From Puccinia triticina (Eukaryota; Basidiomycota; Pucciniomycetes; Pucciniales; Pucciniaceae): 64,000 bases of DNA. Positions 34,726 to 46,905 of this stretch are shown here, one piece after another (position 1 is the first letter of the stretch; each line of letters opens with the position of its first letter). The notes below the pieces were generated by a model. The model did no database searches. It was given only the letters and a program-made list of their open reading frames with translations, and was not told the origin of the DNA. The stretch lies in assembly GCF_026914185.1 (NCBI RefSeq), contig NC_070572.1:2852001-2916000 (forward strand), written 5' to 3'. The translations under genes were made by a program, and so were the position numbers.

Positions 34726-36162
34726 ATAAGTTCGGGCCGCCCAGGGCTTCCGTACCGTTCAGACGGGTTGGGCCTCCATGTCCATTCACGCCTGGAAGCC
34801 TCGGGGAGGTCACCAGACATGGTCCAGAGGAGGCTCTGGGGTGGTTCCCCTAGGCCCCTCCGCGCTGCAGTGCCTTAGCAGTGGCTGTGGCGCGTTTCCC
34901 TTAAGCTCTCTTTGTCTAGTAGCGCTGGCACTACTGACTGCTCACATGGTGAGAGCCCCGGAATTCAGGGAGTGACTTCCCAAGACTCTTGTGTGTGGGT
35001 TGGGGGGAGGATGGTCCCTGATCCGTTGTGCTGCGCTCTTGTGGCGCTTCTGTGCAAAGTCACCCGGGAGGGGGGACAGGACAGGGAGAAGTCCCTGAGG
35101 GGGGAGAAGGCAGCAAACAGGATCCTCCCGGAGCAGAAAGCCCCCGGAGGGAGTGTGGGCGAAGGCGCTAGACCCCACGTGCTAGACCTTTCCTAGAACT
35201 TGAGTAGGGTGGGCGGGTGGTTGCAAAAAATTATTGATCCGGGAAAAGGGTGAGTGCGAGCGGATGGTTGCTGGAGGGAATTCAGGATATGGGAGAGGAG
35301 GATGGGGAGGAGCGTGAAGCTTCAATTGGGAGGGGAAAGCTCTAAGGGCCAAATTATAAACACTGATTGGAATTTTATTGAAAAAAAATCAAAATTCATT
35401 TATGTACAGATTCAAAAATATCCCAAATGACCTGGACCAAAAATTTGTTATCCAAACAGATTACAGGCGTACAGTGCATGTATTGGACACTGTAATGCAC
35501 TACTCCAACAGTACAACTCAGCTACCATTCACCAAATGTGATGCAGGTCTTGGCTACATAGTGTACATATTATACAACTCCAACAGCCCTCCAAATACTG
35601 GTCGGTGGATCCAGAAGAACAACCACTGGTTGGCGGAGCCAGCAGAGCAACCACTGGTTGGTGGGGCCAGCAGAGCAACCACTGGTTGCTCTCTGGTGCC
35701 ACTCTTGAGGGTGCAAGCTGAGCCCCTGTGTTGATTTGACAACAGTCCACCACTGCCCCCGCGGCTCACACTGCACATGTACAACATAGCTGAGGAATAG
35801 TTCAGCTTTCCCTCAGAGCACCCAAAGACCTCACAGAGGAGCAATCATGCCCGGATGGAGGGCTTCTGTTCTCATTGTTGGTTCATCAGTTTCCAAATAA
35901 TCCCAAGGGAGAATCAAACACCCTTTGGGAGATGAGTTTGACCCTTGGTGCCACCTGGTCCTCATGTTGGGGGCATCTCATTATGTTGCCAAGCTGGCCA
36001 TGGCACGGTGAGCAGAGCAGTGGTCCTAAATTTTGCTGGGTGGGTGGCGGGTTTATAATTCTTACTTTTTATCCTGGCTTTTTTGAAACGTATTTGGGCC
36101 TGTATTTGCCACAAAAACTTAAGAGATTCTGTTTTCAATCAAGTTTGGAAAAAATTACAATA
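34726..36162. other. Intergenic DNA, no gene recognised
   Basis: GC-rich to 35200, then AT-rich. A 33 bp tandem repeat (GCAACCACTGGTTG units) lies at about 35617-35690. No protein domain is seen in the frames. Confidence 0.4.
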
Positions 36163-37527
36163 GGGGGGTTCACCATTGACTTTTTGGCTCCTGGTGACCC
36201 CATAAAATCTTTCTTGCTGGTGCACATTTGTGCCATAAAATTACCGTAAACCATTTCTGGTCATCCAATAGGGACCATAAGAATTTAGACTCATAAGTGT
36301 ACATAAACTCACAGTCCCCAATACCAGCAATTGGAAACACTCATACACCCCACTCAATGACCCACTTGGTCATTGGGTGGATACACATTCCACTCAATGA
36401 CTCGGTTGGGTCATCAAGTGGATACCCGCTCCACTCAATGGCCGGACCGGTTCATCGAGTGGATACACACTCCACTCAATGGCCGGACCGGGTCATCGAG
36501 TGGATGCACACTCCACTCGATGACCAACCCGGTCATCAAGTGGATACACACTCCACTCAATGGCCGGACCGGGTCATCGAGTGGATACACACTCCACTCG
36601 ATGGCCGGACCGGGTCATCAAGTGGATACACACTCCACTCAATGGCCGGACCGGGTCATCGAGTGGATACACACTCCACTCAATGGCCGGACCGGGTCAT
36701 TGAGTGGATACACACTCCACTCAATGACCAACCGGGTCATTGAGTGGATACACACTCCACTCAATGGCCGGACCAGGTCATTGAGTGGAGCGGGTATCCA
36801 CTCGATGAACCGGTCCGGCCATTGAGTGGAGTGTGTATCTCCTTGATGACCAACCCGTCATCGAGTGGAGTGTGTATCCACTCGATGACTGAGTTGGCCA
36901 TCGAGTGGAGTGTGTATCCACTTGATGACCCGGTCCGGCCATTGAGTGGAGTGTGTATCCACTCGATGACCAGGTTGGTCATTGAGTGGAGTGTGTATCC
37001 ACTTGATGACCCGGTCCGGCCATCGAGTGGATCTGGATGACCCAACCAGATCATCGAGTGGAGTTGTACCCACTTGATGACGGGGTATTGGTTACCCACT
37101 CACTTGATGACCTTTGGGTCATTGGTCATTGAGTGAGTGTGTATCCACTCAATGACCGGGTTGGCCATTGAGTGGGGGAGTGCGTACCCACTCGATGACC
37201 GGGTAGTGGTGATCCACTCAATGACCCAAATTCATCCAGTGGAGTATGTATCCACCCAATGACCGGGTTGGTCATTGAGTGAGGTGCATGGGTGTGTCCT
37301 GCTTGACCCAATGATATTGATTGGGGCATATGAGATCAATGGCCGGTCTTGATGTCTTGACCTGCCCGGGTTCATGGTGTGATGGGCAAGGCAGCGCCAG
37401 TACGTTTCTGTTACTCCGCCAGCATAAAACCTTCCTGGGGTGAGGTTAAAATTTAATTGCGCAGCTTGCGCATCTCTCCTGGTGAGGTGATAAAATCTTT
37501 CTGGCAAAAGTCAATCGTGAACCCCCC
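36163..37527. mobile_element. TIR element with GGGGGGTTCAC ends, filled by a hairpin array
   Basis: The left end GGGGGGTTCACCATTGACTT and right end AAGTCAATCGTGAACCCCCC are inverted repeats. TA flanks both ends. The subterminal ATAAAATCTTTCT word is also inverted. The interior is almost entirely a 36-40 bp hairpin array. The same termini delimit a 200 bp element at 47617. Confidence 0.75.
36345..37300. repeat. Tandem hairpin array with a central inversion
   Basis: Units are CCACTCAATGGCCGGACC, GGGTCATCGAGTGGATACAC and a short ACT spacer, about a dozen copies. Near 36785 the linker flips from GGATACACACTCC to GGAGTGTGTATCC, so the two halves form one large palindrome. Confidence 0.9.
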
Positions 37528-38451
37528 TAATAAAACTTCAATATGTGTTTACAGCCATTCTCGAAAAGCTTGCGGGCTTGAGGCCAAATATATTTTTTTC
37601 AGCCACAGGCCTGTACAGCCTCACTGTACAGGCAGTCAAAATTCCTTCGGGCGGCCGTTTGGCTCGATGAGGGTGCCGCGCTGGCCACAGGGCAGGGGGG
37701 GAGGATGCGGCGAAGGGTCCGATGAGTGTAAAATTGGTCCAACCCTTGAGGCCCCAAAGTTAAAAACAAAGAAAGTAGTGATTTGTTTACAATCACATTA
37801 CTGTATGCAGCCTGTCATACAGAGGCTATACAGGCTTTGAGGCTGAAAATAGCAGTCCAAAATTTGGGCCTATGTACCCAACCGCAAGCTTTTTGAGAAT
37901 GGCTGTATAATTGGGCCCTAAGTTCCTTCTGACCTTGAGTCTTTGGTCGAGGAGTCGGTGACCTCCCTCTAGTCCCTGTATGCCGCTATCTCCGCCAGTA
38001 GGCGTGAGATAAATTGAGCAGCCGTTTAAGCCATGTAAATGTCTTAGGCTGGCGAGTACAGGGAGGGGCTGGACGGCTCCATGGACTCCACCACCTCCCG
38101 CTCTAACTTAAATAAGTCCCTCTATCGGAGGGGGGACGCCGTCCCGCAGGGACCCTCCAAAGAGGTTGCTTTGCTCCCCCAAGGAGGGAATTAGCCAAGT
38201 TTAGCCTCCCGCTACGCTCCTGGTAACACAACAGGAAACTTGCCAGAAAGTTAGGTGTGGCTATCGGGCGGGCTTGGGCCGCCCGCGGGCCAGCCCGCTG
38301 CGGGCCGCAAAGTAATTGGGCAGGTTGGGCCGGGCAAATTTGTCTCAAAATGCCGCCTGGCCCAAACCCGTTTAGCTTGCGCGCCGCCTGCGGGTAGCCC
38401 GTGGGCGGCCCGCAGGCCCCACCAAAAAAAATGAAAGGTTTATGTTTTCAA

Positions 38452-39291
38452 TAGAGATGGCCCCAACAAACCCGTTGCGGGTACCCGCCAGCGTGTGCGT
38501 GTTTGGGTGTGGATGCTTGATTTCTGGGAGAAATCAAGCAGGTACCCGGGTATTCTAGCGGGTACCCACTCTTGTTTGGGCAGGTGGCGGCTGCCACAAC
38601 AACTGGAAGGACTGAGGAAGCCTTCCTTCCGGTCAAAGAGGTTCTGTAACCCCTTCGACCGGAAGGATTCCTTCCAGTTGAAGTGGTTTTGTAACCTCTT
38701 CAACTGGAAGGAAGGCCTTCCAGTTGAAGAGGTTACAAAACCTCTTTGACTGGAAAGGCCTTCCAGTTGAAGAGGTTACAAAACCTCTTTGACTGGAAAG
38801 GCCTTCCAGTTGAAGAGGTTACAAAACCTCTTTGACTGGAAAGGCCTTCCAGTTGAAGAGGTTACAAAACCTCTTTGACTGGAAAGGCCTTCCAGTTGAA
38901 GAGGTTACAAAACCACTTTGACCGGAAGGATTCCTGCCAGTCGAAGAGGTTAAACCTCTTTGACTGGAAGGAATCCTTCCGGTCAAAGGGGTTACAGAAC
39001 CTCTTCAACTGGAAGGCCTTTCCATTCAAAGAGGTTTTTTAACCTCTTCAAAGGCCCTCCAGTCAAAGAGATTACAAAACCTCTTCAAGCAGAAGGATTC
39101 CTTCCAGTCAAAGAGGTTTTGCAAACTCTTTGACTGGAAGGAATATTCCTTCCAGTAAATTTTGAGGGGCAGGTACCCGCTCTGACTGCCCCAGGCAGTG
39201 CGGGTGCGGGTGCGGGTGTTGAACTTTTGGGAAAAAAGCATGCGGGTACCTGCATCCGAACAGGTACCCGGGTTCACAGGGGCCATCTCTA
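38452..39291. mobile_element. Non-autonomous hAT (840 bp) nested in the second hAT
   Basis: Ends TAGAGATGGCC and GGCCATCTCTA match those of the full hAT at 18683. The flanks GTTTTCAA and ATTTTCAA are an 8 bp duplication with one change. Subterminal GGGTACC repeats bound a hairpin array. It has no coding capacity. Confidence 0.88.
38610..39160. repeat. Tandem hairpin array, CTTCCAGTTGAAGAGG type
   Basis: Units of GGCCTTCCAGTTGAAGAGG, TTACAAAACC and TCTTTGACTGGAAA. Four units at 38725-38900 are almost identical; the edges are more diverged. Confidence 0.92.
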
Positions 39292-39411
39292 ATTTTCAAC
39301 AACGCAGCCTATGGCAGGCTCTTGTGAGCCTATAAAGCACCGGAGACAATTTTTTTGAGGGAGGAGCGGTGATAGATAGACATAAGAAAAGAAAATAATA
39401 AGGAAAAATAT

Positions 39412-41597
39412 TCACTTGGCAGCTAGGTTGCCGGCCTTCATCCAGTCTTGGGTGCAAATCAAGGCCTCAACCGCTTCTCCGCTGAGGCGCATCCAATAAT
39501 CGTCAAGAACCCGACCACCAGTAGAGAATGCAGACTCAGAAGCCACTGAGGTGATCGGAATCATGAGGAGTATCCTGGCGAGCTTGGATAATGAAGGAAA
39601 TCGGGAAGCATTGAGTTTCCACCAGCCAAGTAGATCAAAATCAGAATCTTCAGGGAGGATGAGGTTGCGCTCTTCAAGATAAAGATCTAATTCAGCTGCC
39701 GGCGCGTTATGTTGTGAGGAGTCCATACTCCCAGCCATGTACTCATGAAAGGCGGAAAGGTCTTGATTGAACAACTTCTTTGTGCTAGAAATGAGCTTGG
39801 GCTTGCTGCTGGCGGTATTTGGATTGGCCGCTGGTGCTGGAACATACCGGTTCCACAGATCCAACAACGTCACCCAAACCTTTCCTAAGAAATTGTTGAG
39901 ATCTTCAGCAGATGCAGAGTTCTGCTCAAGGCTGTAGCGGAGGAATCACATCTTGTAACAGGGGTCAAGGACAAGGGCAATGGCGAGGAGTTCTTTCACC
40001 GGCTCCCAGTACTTTTCGAATTTTAACTTCATGGGTTTTATCATGTCGGCTAGGAGGGGTACCGTTCCACTCTCGTCGAGTTGCTTTTCAATTGCAGCCA
40101 TTGCACGGTAACCTTGGTTGATAGTTGGGTATTGAGTACCACTCAATAGCACTGTGGCTACACAAAACAGAAACACAGAGAAATAATGAGCCATTGAAAG
40201 GAACATCCTTTGGCTTCCTTTAAGGAAGCATCAACTGACCTTGGGAAAAAGGTTCAAGGAACTTCTCCATGACTCGGAGTTCCTCCCACTGAGTCTCCGA
40301 CGGGCAATCCTCAAACTTGTTTTCCTAAATTGCAAGTTCCTGGAAGGCCAACTTACAAGGCAAAGAGGACTTGATCATCAAGTAGGTCGAGTTCCATTGG
40401 GTAGGAACATCCCTTGATGGATGCCTCATCTTGAGGTCAATGCCGAAGGCTGTTAGGGCCTTTTTGAAGGCGTCCATGCGAGAAGGAGACCCACGGATCT
40501 AGTCGACACTAGAAAGAAGTTGTTCAACGGCCGTCCCAGCAAGCTTGATCCTGTCCTTGACAACCAAGTTTATAATGTGCGCTAAGCAGCGCAAATGAAA
40601 GTACTCCAAGGTAGCAGAGCCTGGAGTTGCTCTGCAATCGTCCACAAATTGCTGAAGTCAAACCATTGCTGCAGTGTTTGATGTCACATTGTTGACTGTG
40701 ATAAATTGGACCTTGCCCACCACATTCCAATCACAGATAACCTGGCTGAGGCGGTCAGAGATTGCTGGGCCGGAGTGCGGAGGCGGAAGGGGTTGAAAAC
40801 TGAGTATCACCTTAACAAGGTGCCAGTTCTTGTCAACATAGTGGCCAGTGACCACCATGTAGCCCGTAAGATCAGAGGCCGTCCACAAGTCAGTTGTCAA
40901 GGCAATATGATTGGCTTGCTGGTTGATCTGGCGGATGAGAGCTGCCTTGCGCTCATTGAAGAGCTTGATACAATTGCTTCAAATTGACTTTTGTCCCGGC
41001 ATCACAAACTGGGGCTGAGCTTCCTTCATCAATCTGTTGAACCCCTGGTGTTTGACCATTGCAAAAGGGTACTCGTGCTCAATGATCATTTTGGCCAAAC
41101 GTTCACGGATCTTTCCTTGATTGAAAATCCATACACCACCCATGCTACTAGCTCCAGTCGACGAGTTGAAGTTGAGCAGGCCTTGTTGGGGTCCGATGAC
41201 GCCGCCTTTCTCGGCGATGCATTTGAGTGAGTGTCTTTGGAGGTGGTTAGTTCCAGCGGATGAGCCTCCCGTTAGTTTTGTATTGCAGTAATTGCACTGC
41301 GCCTTCTCCTTGCCGTTGGTTTCTTGTAAAAATCATAAACAATAAATCAAAAAATAAGACAACGAGTTAGTGGACAGACATGACTGGCTGAAGAGGGGAG
41401 GGGATAAACAAACCAATTATCTTTGTGAAGTGTTCTCAAACCCCACTTGTGAGTTTTCTTTTCTTCAACTGAGATTCATCCGCTGAATTGCCAACACCAT
41501 TGGTGGTTACTGCTGGAGTCAGAGTCTGAATCCCAGGAGTCTCGGCAAAAACAATATCAGGTTCCTCGCCTTCGCCGTTAGAAGTTGAACCTGCCAT
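39412..41597 (-). pseudogene. hAT transposase pseudogene
   Basis: The start MAGSTSNGEG at 41597 leads to a conserved hAT N terminus (KKRKLTSGV, then EHFTKI), but the tryptophan expected between these is a TGA stop at 41436-41438. A BED zinc finger follows (CNYCNTKLTGG ... HLQRHSLKC, about 41240-41320), then the catalytic core (TTDLWTASDLTGYMVV about 40870; FITVNNVTSNTAAMV where hAT proteins normally have an aspartate) and the hATC domain (ITSVASESAFSTGGRVLDDY, about 39530). Several frameshifts or stops separate these parts. I infer an inactive relic of an Ac-like lineage distinct from the 18.7 kb hAT. Confidence 0.8.
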
Positions 41598-43058
41598 GTC
41601 AAGTCTCGACCTTGAATGTTCAAATTTGGTGGTCCGGTAGAGTTGTGATCTGGTGGGCCGGTCGGTACACACACATATACCATATATGATATCACAGATA
41701 TCCCCACTAAGCACCACTGGGCCCCCGCGGGGGAAGCCCATCGGGCGCCCGACGGGCTACCCGGACCCGCCCAATTTCTGATGCGGGTCTGGCAGGCCGG
41801 GCCAACTTTCAAAAAATCCCCAGAATGCCAGCCCAAACCTGGGCGGGCTAATAGCCATGCCTAGTCATCATCAAAATCTGCCTGGCCGTCATTACAATCC
41901 GCCTTGTAGGCTTGTATTTGCTTTCAACATGAAAGCCCTTGTCATCCGCATTGTCAGGAGAGCTCAATTCAGAAGTGGGGTGCTCGGCCTTTGGGGAGGG
42001 ACTGCGCATCATGTGTTGCTTGGCAAAATTGATTTGGAGGGCTTGGAGGGTTTTGAAACAGGCTGCTTTGGCTTTGGTGGCATTTCTTCAGATTTTGAGA
42101 CGGGGGCTTCAGCTGAAACAGAGGAAGATAAATTGACTAGGCAAGCAGAGATGGGACTAGAATCTGGGATTATTGAGTTGATTTCAGGTCGTGGGATGAT
42201 GGAGTTGGAGTCAATTCCAATGATTGAGTTGATTCCAAAAGGTGGGAGAATTGGGTTGAACCTGTCAGGTGTTGAAGGGTCAGAGTAAATCGGACTAGAC
42301 TCTGGATCGAACAGCGGCGGATCCATTGTTGGGAGAGTTTTCGGCGTCAGAGTTGTTGTTTTTGTCCTTGTCATTGGCAGTTGGACAGAGTATGAAAGGG
42401 AAGGAAGACTGATTGATCCAGCCGGGATTGGACAGAGTGTGAAAGGGAAGGAAGACTGATTGATCCAGCCGGGAGGTCTTGCTGATCTAATTTTTGTACT
42501 TTTTTTTGTTTGTTGAGCTTGTTGGTGCATGGTTGATGAAGGATGACGCTGAGTAGGTTAGTGTGATGGGTTGCAATTCAGTTTGAGATGGGTTGTAAAA
42601 TTGTATCTCAGGGTCCAAAAAAGCTTATTTGCATAGCTTATTTCACAACACATAATGGATTGCAAATAAATGGTTTGTGAAATTCAATTTTGACAGCTTG
42701 TTATGCAGTTTCACAACCTTGACATGTGAGAGTTGCAAAACATAGTTTGTGAATCTACTCTATCCACATGCCAGACACAACATTACAAACCATGTTTTGC
42801 ATACTATCTATTTACAACTGTTGAAACTAGGAGCATGAGTTGTAAAATTCTATTACAAACCTAGGTAAGTAGAATTTTACAACCCATATGGGTTGTAAAA
42901 AATGGTTTGCAAAATTAACTTACCCCACAAAGTATTTTGGCAAAAGCCCAACACAATAAATTCCTCCTTGTTCAAATACTTTCATAAAGAAACTGATTCA
43001 TTAATTTTGAGAAAATGATGTTTGGGTTATCGGGGTTTTTCATTGCGGATATCCACTG

Positions 43059-43153
43059 GATGACTTCCTGTCACATCTGGGAATTGAAAGGAAATCTAGC
43101 TTTTGGGGCTACAGATAACTTCTGGGAGGCCCTCAGATCTTGACAGGAAGTCC
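43059..43153. repeat. Short inverted-repeat element
   Basis: GACTTCCTGTCACATCTG pairs with CAGATCTTGACAGGAAGTC. A related pair lies at 61977-62163. Confidence 0.5.
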
Positions 43154-43254
43154 TCCACTACAAGTCACAAAACCTTTAATATTTTCCAGAGTCTTGGTTG
43201 TGAACACTTCCCATGATTTTGCAAAACAAATACCAAGATTTTGAGACACACCTG

Positions 43255-43429
43255 TGGTGTTCAAAATTGATTTTCAAACCACTTTCTACATCAAATCATA
43301 AGATCTACATGTCCAAACTTTTGATGGGGTGAAAGTTGAGGGTTCTCTTCATTTCAAGTGCCTCTCAAAACTTTGATAAATCTTATGATTTTATGTAAAA
43401 TGATATTCGAAAATCAATTTTGAACACCC
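43255..43429. mobile_element. Harbinger-like MITE, diverged
   Basis: The ends GGTGTTCAAAATTGATTTTC and GAAAATCAATTTTGAACACC are inverted and match the family at 4652. A TAA follows the right end; the left duplication is lost. Confidence 0.6.
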
Positions 43430-43929
43430 TAACCTCCCAAAATTAGTTGATGTCCACACAACCACTGCAAGATATCCTGAAGTGGTTGAACTTGTGGGGA
43501 CCAACATTCTTATTTGGGAGTTGTTTACAAGAGCTGTCAACTGTTTTGTGTAAAATGATGTGGGGGTCACTCGCAAAGCCCTTTTTTGAATTTTTGTGTT
43601 CAGCATAAACTGATCTAATTGGATTTGTACGCCCCTAAGGTTAAAGAATCCCTTTCAGATACCTGTTGGTCCAAGCTTTCACAACATCTATTGATACGTG
43701 GAGAAAGTTCTGCTGTATTGCAATTGTCTGTTTGGATAAATTATCAGAATCATGTGCATGGGAAGGGCAGGCTGAATGGCAGATGTTGGCAAGTGTTTTT
43801 GCTGGTGGATGCCATCGGGGTGAGGTGGTTTGGTTGAGGTGAAGTGTTTTGCTCCGGCCTGAGCCTCTTCGAGACCAATGTCCGCCACTCCCGAGGCCCC
43901 GAGGCCACCCTTCACCCACAAACCAAAAC

Positions 43930-46489
43930 ATGGAACCACCACCATCAACAACGATATCTCACTCGGATTGGCTACACGAAAGACAGTTTGGGATCGTCCT
44001 CGATGCTGGCAGCTCGGGAACTCGGATACAAGTCTACAGCTGGAAGTCTCCTCGTGCCCAGCTCAACCACCGATTGTCCAGCCATCAGTCAGCCAAGGTC
44101 CTGCCTCGGATAGAAACTGGCGTACAAGATGGTAGCGATTGGCAGCTCAAGGTCGAACCAGGTCAGAAGACGAAACAGTACATACTTTTTTGCTTGTTTC
44201 TAAATTTATCACTCATCTGTTCTCTTATCAGGTATCTCATCCTTCGGTTCTCATCCACATCACCTAGGCCAATATCTGAAGCCCTTACTGGACCATGCTC
44301 TCAAACTCATCCCAACGCACCAAATTGCAACGTCGCCATTCTATCTATTAGCAACCGCTGGAATGAGACTGCTGCCCCAATCTCAGCAAGACGGTATTGT
44401 GGAAGAAGTATGCAGGTATATCAAGAAAAACTATCGATTTCAAATCAAGGAGTGTAATCAACACATCAAGATCATCTCGGGTGAAGAGGAGGGCACATTT
44501 GGTTGGGTGGCTGTGAACTATTTGATGGATGGATTCGATCGACCGGACCATCCAACCGCTTCTGGCTCACAAGGCCAATCAACCTTTGGATTCCTTGACA
44601 TGGGTGGGGCCAGCACTCAGATCGCCTTCGAACCCAACCAACTCGCCAAAATCGAACATGCCGACAATCTGACCAAGCTTACCCTAAAACTCTTAGACGG
44701 CACCGACATCTCTCATTCGGTCTTCGTCACCACCTGGCTTGGATACGGTACCAACAAGGCCCGCGAGAGATACACACAGCGGCTTCTCGAGCAATACTCC
44801 CAAGATCATCCATCTCGAGAACCCAAACAGCAGGATCAACTGGATGTCATTCCTGATCCGTGCTTACCTACCTCGCTTCTCGTACCCTCATCATCGCCAA
44901 AATATCACTTCAACGGAACCGGCGACTTTAAACAATGTATCCAAAACGTCTCCCCACTACTGAACAAAAATGCACCCTGCCTGGACCAGCCCTGTCTATT
45001 CGACGGCAAACATGTGCCCCCAATCGATTTCTCCGTCAATAGATTTATTGGGATATCTGAGTATTGGTATTCGACCCAAGACCTCTGGTCGATGGGTGGG
45101 ATCTACGACTTTGTTGAATTCGAGAAGAAGGCGATCAGTTATTGTCAACTAGACTGGGAAGAGATCATCGAGAATCATAAATCAGGGACTAAATGGCCCT
45201 CTAATGTCGAGATCTCTCGACTAGAGAGCCAATGTTTTAAAGCTGCCTGGATCATCAACATCTTACACGAAGGGATCGGTATTCCTCGGATAATCGACAA
45301 GGGCGGACAGGGTGATCGGAAGGATTACAACCAAGAAGGCCTCCAGAAAGCTGCTCAAAAGGGCCTCCTGGACTCTCTCCCTCCAAACTTTCAAAGTCTC
45401 AATGAGGTTGGCAATATCACTGTCAGCTGGACGCTAGGAAAGATGGTCTTGGAAATCTCCCAACAGCTTTCCTCCAGCCACCCCCCCTCGTTTGGTCGTT
45501 TGCCTGGAATCCACACCCCTCAACTTGAAGGGGGCTTGAAAGTCCAACTGAGTCATGCCAAGTCATGGATCGAACCGATGGTGCTGCTCGGAATGACACT
45601 CGGAGCATTGGTGATTTGGTTCCTGTATTCATGTTCGAAGACGTTCTGTCAATTCCAAAAGGAGCGACGTCTAGGCGGACAAGGTTACGTATTAGCCTCG
45701 ATGGAGGAAGGCGATGGCGGACGAAGAGACTCGAGTCACAATCGGCCAAGCACGCCGAGATTTCCGAGGAAACCGAGTCTCAGTTCTCCACGGAACTTTT
45801 TCCATTCGGGAGTCGGCAACAGTCCCCCTGGTCTGATCCAGCAAACCGTCTCCCGGGCTCTGGGAGCCTGGTCGAGCCGGAGTACGGCGACCCGCCGAAG
45901 TTTCTCTGCGAGCCATCCCAGCTCGCCTCGGCCGTCGCGGCCATCCAGACTCGGCTCGCCCAAACTGCCAGTCAATGCCGGCTTTGGCGAAGGCACCGAC
46001 GGGGACCAGAACATGCTCATCCCGCCGGTCTCGATTACGACCTCATTATCCGCACCCGTAGGCGGCACTGGCTACCAATCGACCACCTCGACCCGGACCT
46101 CGCTCGATGAAGGCTTGTTCGTCACTGTGCCCGTCAGCAGGACTGGCTCGAGTAGTGGCAGCAAACGGTTCAATGATGACTGGACTAAACCTGCTCAGCT
46201 CGCTCAAGACGGCGCGGTACATGCCGACCATCTCTTCCCTCTCGATCGGCCTAAATATCGCTTCAGCCACTCGAAATCTTTCCAGTCCTTATCTTCTCCA
46301 TCCGATCATCATCTTGACGACCTCGATTATCTGCCCCCATCCCTCCACGATCGTCCGCTTTCTTCATCCCCTCATGATCTCCAATCTTCGCGTCCTCACC
46401 ATCATCATCTTCACCCCCAACAGCAGCAACAGCAACGAACTTTGAATAGTCATAGTTGTAGTAATTTGACTGATTTTTCCTCTCAGTGA
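43930..46489 (+). CDS. Apyrase/NTPDase (GDA1/CD39 family), YND1-like
   Basis: Hydrolyses nucleoside di-/triphosphates; family members act in the Golgi lumen, where they remove GDP/UDP released by glycosylation. Exon 1 (43930-44161) starts MEPPPSTT and holds ACR1 (VLDAGSSGTRIQVYSW). A 70 nt intron (44162-44231, GT-AG) follows. Exon 2 (44232-46489) has ACR2 (LLATAGMRLL), ACR3 (GEEEGTFGWVAVNYL), ACR4 (FLDMGGASTQIAFE) and a single C-terminal-side membrane segment (VLLGMTLGALVIWFLY, about residue 560), then a long serine/proline/histidine-rich tail ending in a glutamine run. Total 829 aa. The single internal membrane anchor with a long cytosolic tail fits the YND1 type rather than GDA1. Downstream is AT-rich 3' DNA. 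Identification to family is firm; YND1 orthology is inferred. Confidence 0.92.
44162..44231 (+). other. Intron in the apyrase gene
   Basis: GTCAGA donor, TTATCAG acceptor, 70 nt. Splicing completes a PG-I junction and keeps the frame. Confidence 0.85.
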
Positions 46490-46905
46490 TCTCTCTTCAT
46501 TTTTATGTATCACTTTTCAGCTTATAACCTTTTCAAAACATCATACTCTTCAATTTGATTTTCTTTTCTTCTCCCCGTTCAAAGAGACAAAATGTTTATT
46601 TTTTAAAGAATGCTTGCTTGATAATTGTGCACACATAGTACATATGTATTTAGTTAAACATACACATCTTCTTTTACCTTTGACTTTCCTTGACCTTTCC
46701 TTTAGTTTGTGGTCATCACATGTCTTGAGAGAAACACAAAGAAAAATTGTATACTTGTATAATTAGTAACCACCCAACAATCTGCTCATGTAATATTTAT
46801 GCATGCATGAATTTCAACTTTGAAGAACATAAAATGTAGTTCAGTACATATTTTTACCTTACAACAGGGTGGTTCATGATATAATTTTGCAAAATCAGAT
46901 TCTAA

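Larger units (their letters stand above)
38252..41863 (-). mobile_element. Second hAT element, decayed, with nested insertion
   Basis: The ends TAGGTGTGGCTAT and ATAGCCATGCCTA are inverted with two mismatches and are followed by GC-rich GCGGGC/GGCCGCCCGC subterminal repeats. It contains a minus-strand hAT transposase pseudogene and the 840 bp element at 38452. No clear 8 bp duplication was found. Confidence 0.75.
41864..43929. other. Intergenic DNA with MITEs
   Basis: A minus-strand frame of 173 codons (42530-42009) is serine/proline-rich without a recognised domain and contains a 48 bp tandem duplication (TTGGACAGAGTRTGAAAGGG, 42373-42470). Small inverted-repeat elements lie at 43059-43153 and 43255-43429. 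Confidence 0.4.

Noticed and set aside
36297..36825. Long overlapping frames through the 36-37 kb array
   Set aside because: The frames are translations of a tandem repeat with no stop codon in the unit; open on both strands and not evidence of a protein.
42009..42530. 173-codon minus-strand Ser/Pro-rich frame
   Set aside because: Contains a 48 bp tandem duplication, no domain and no start or splice context; kept as intergenic DNA, though expression cannot be excluded.
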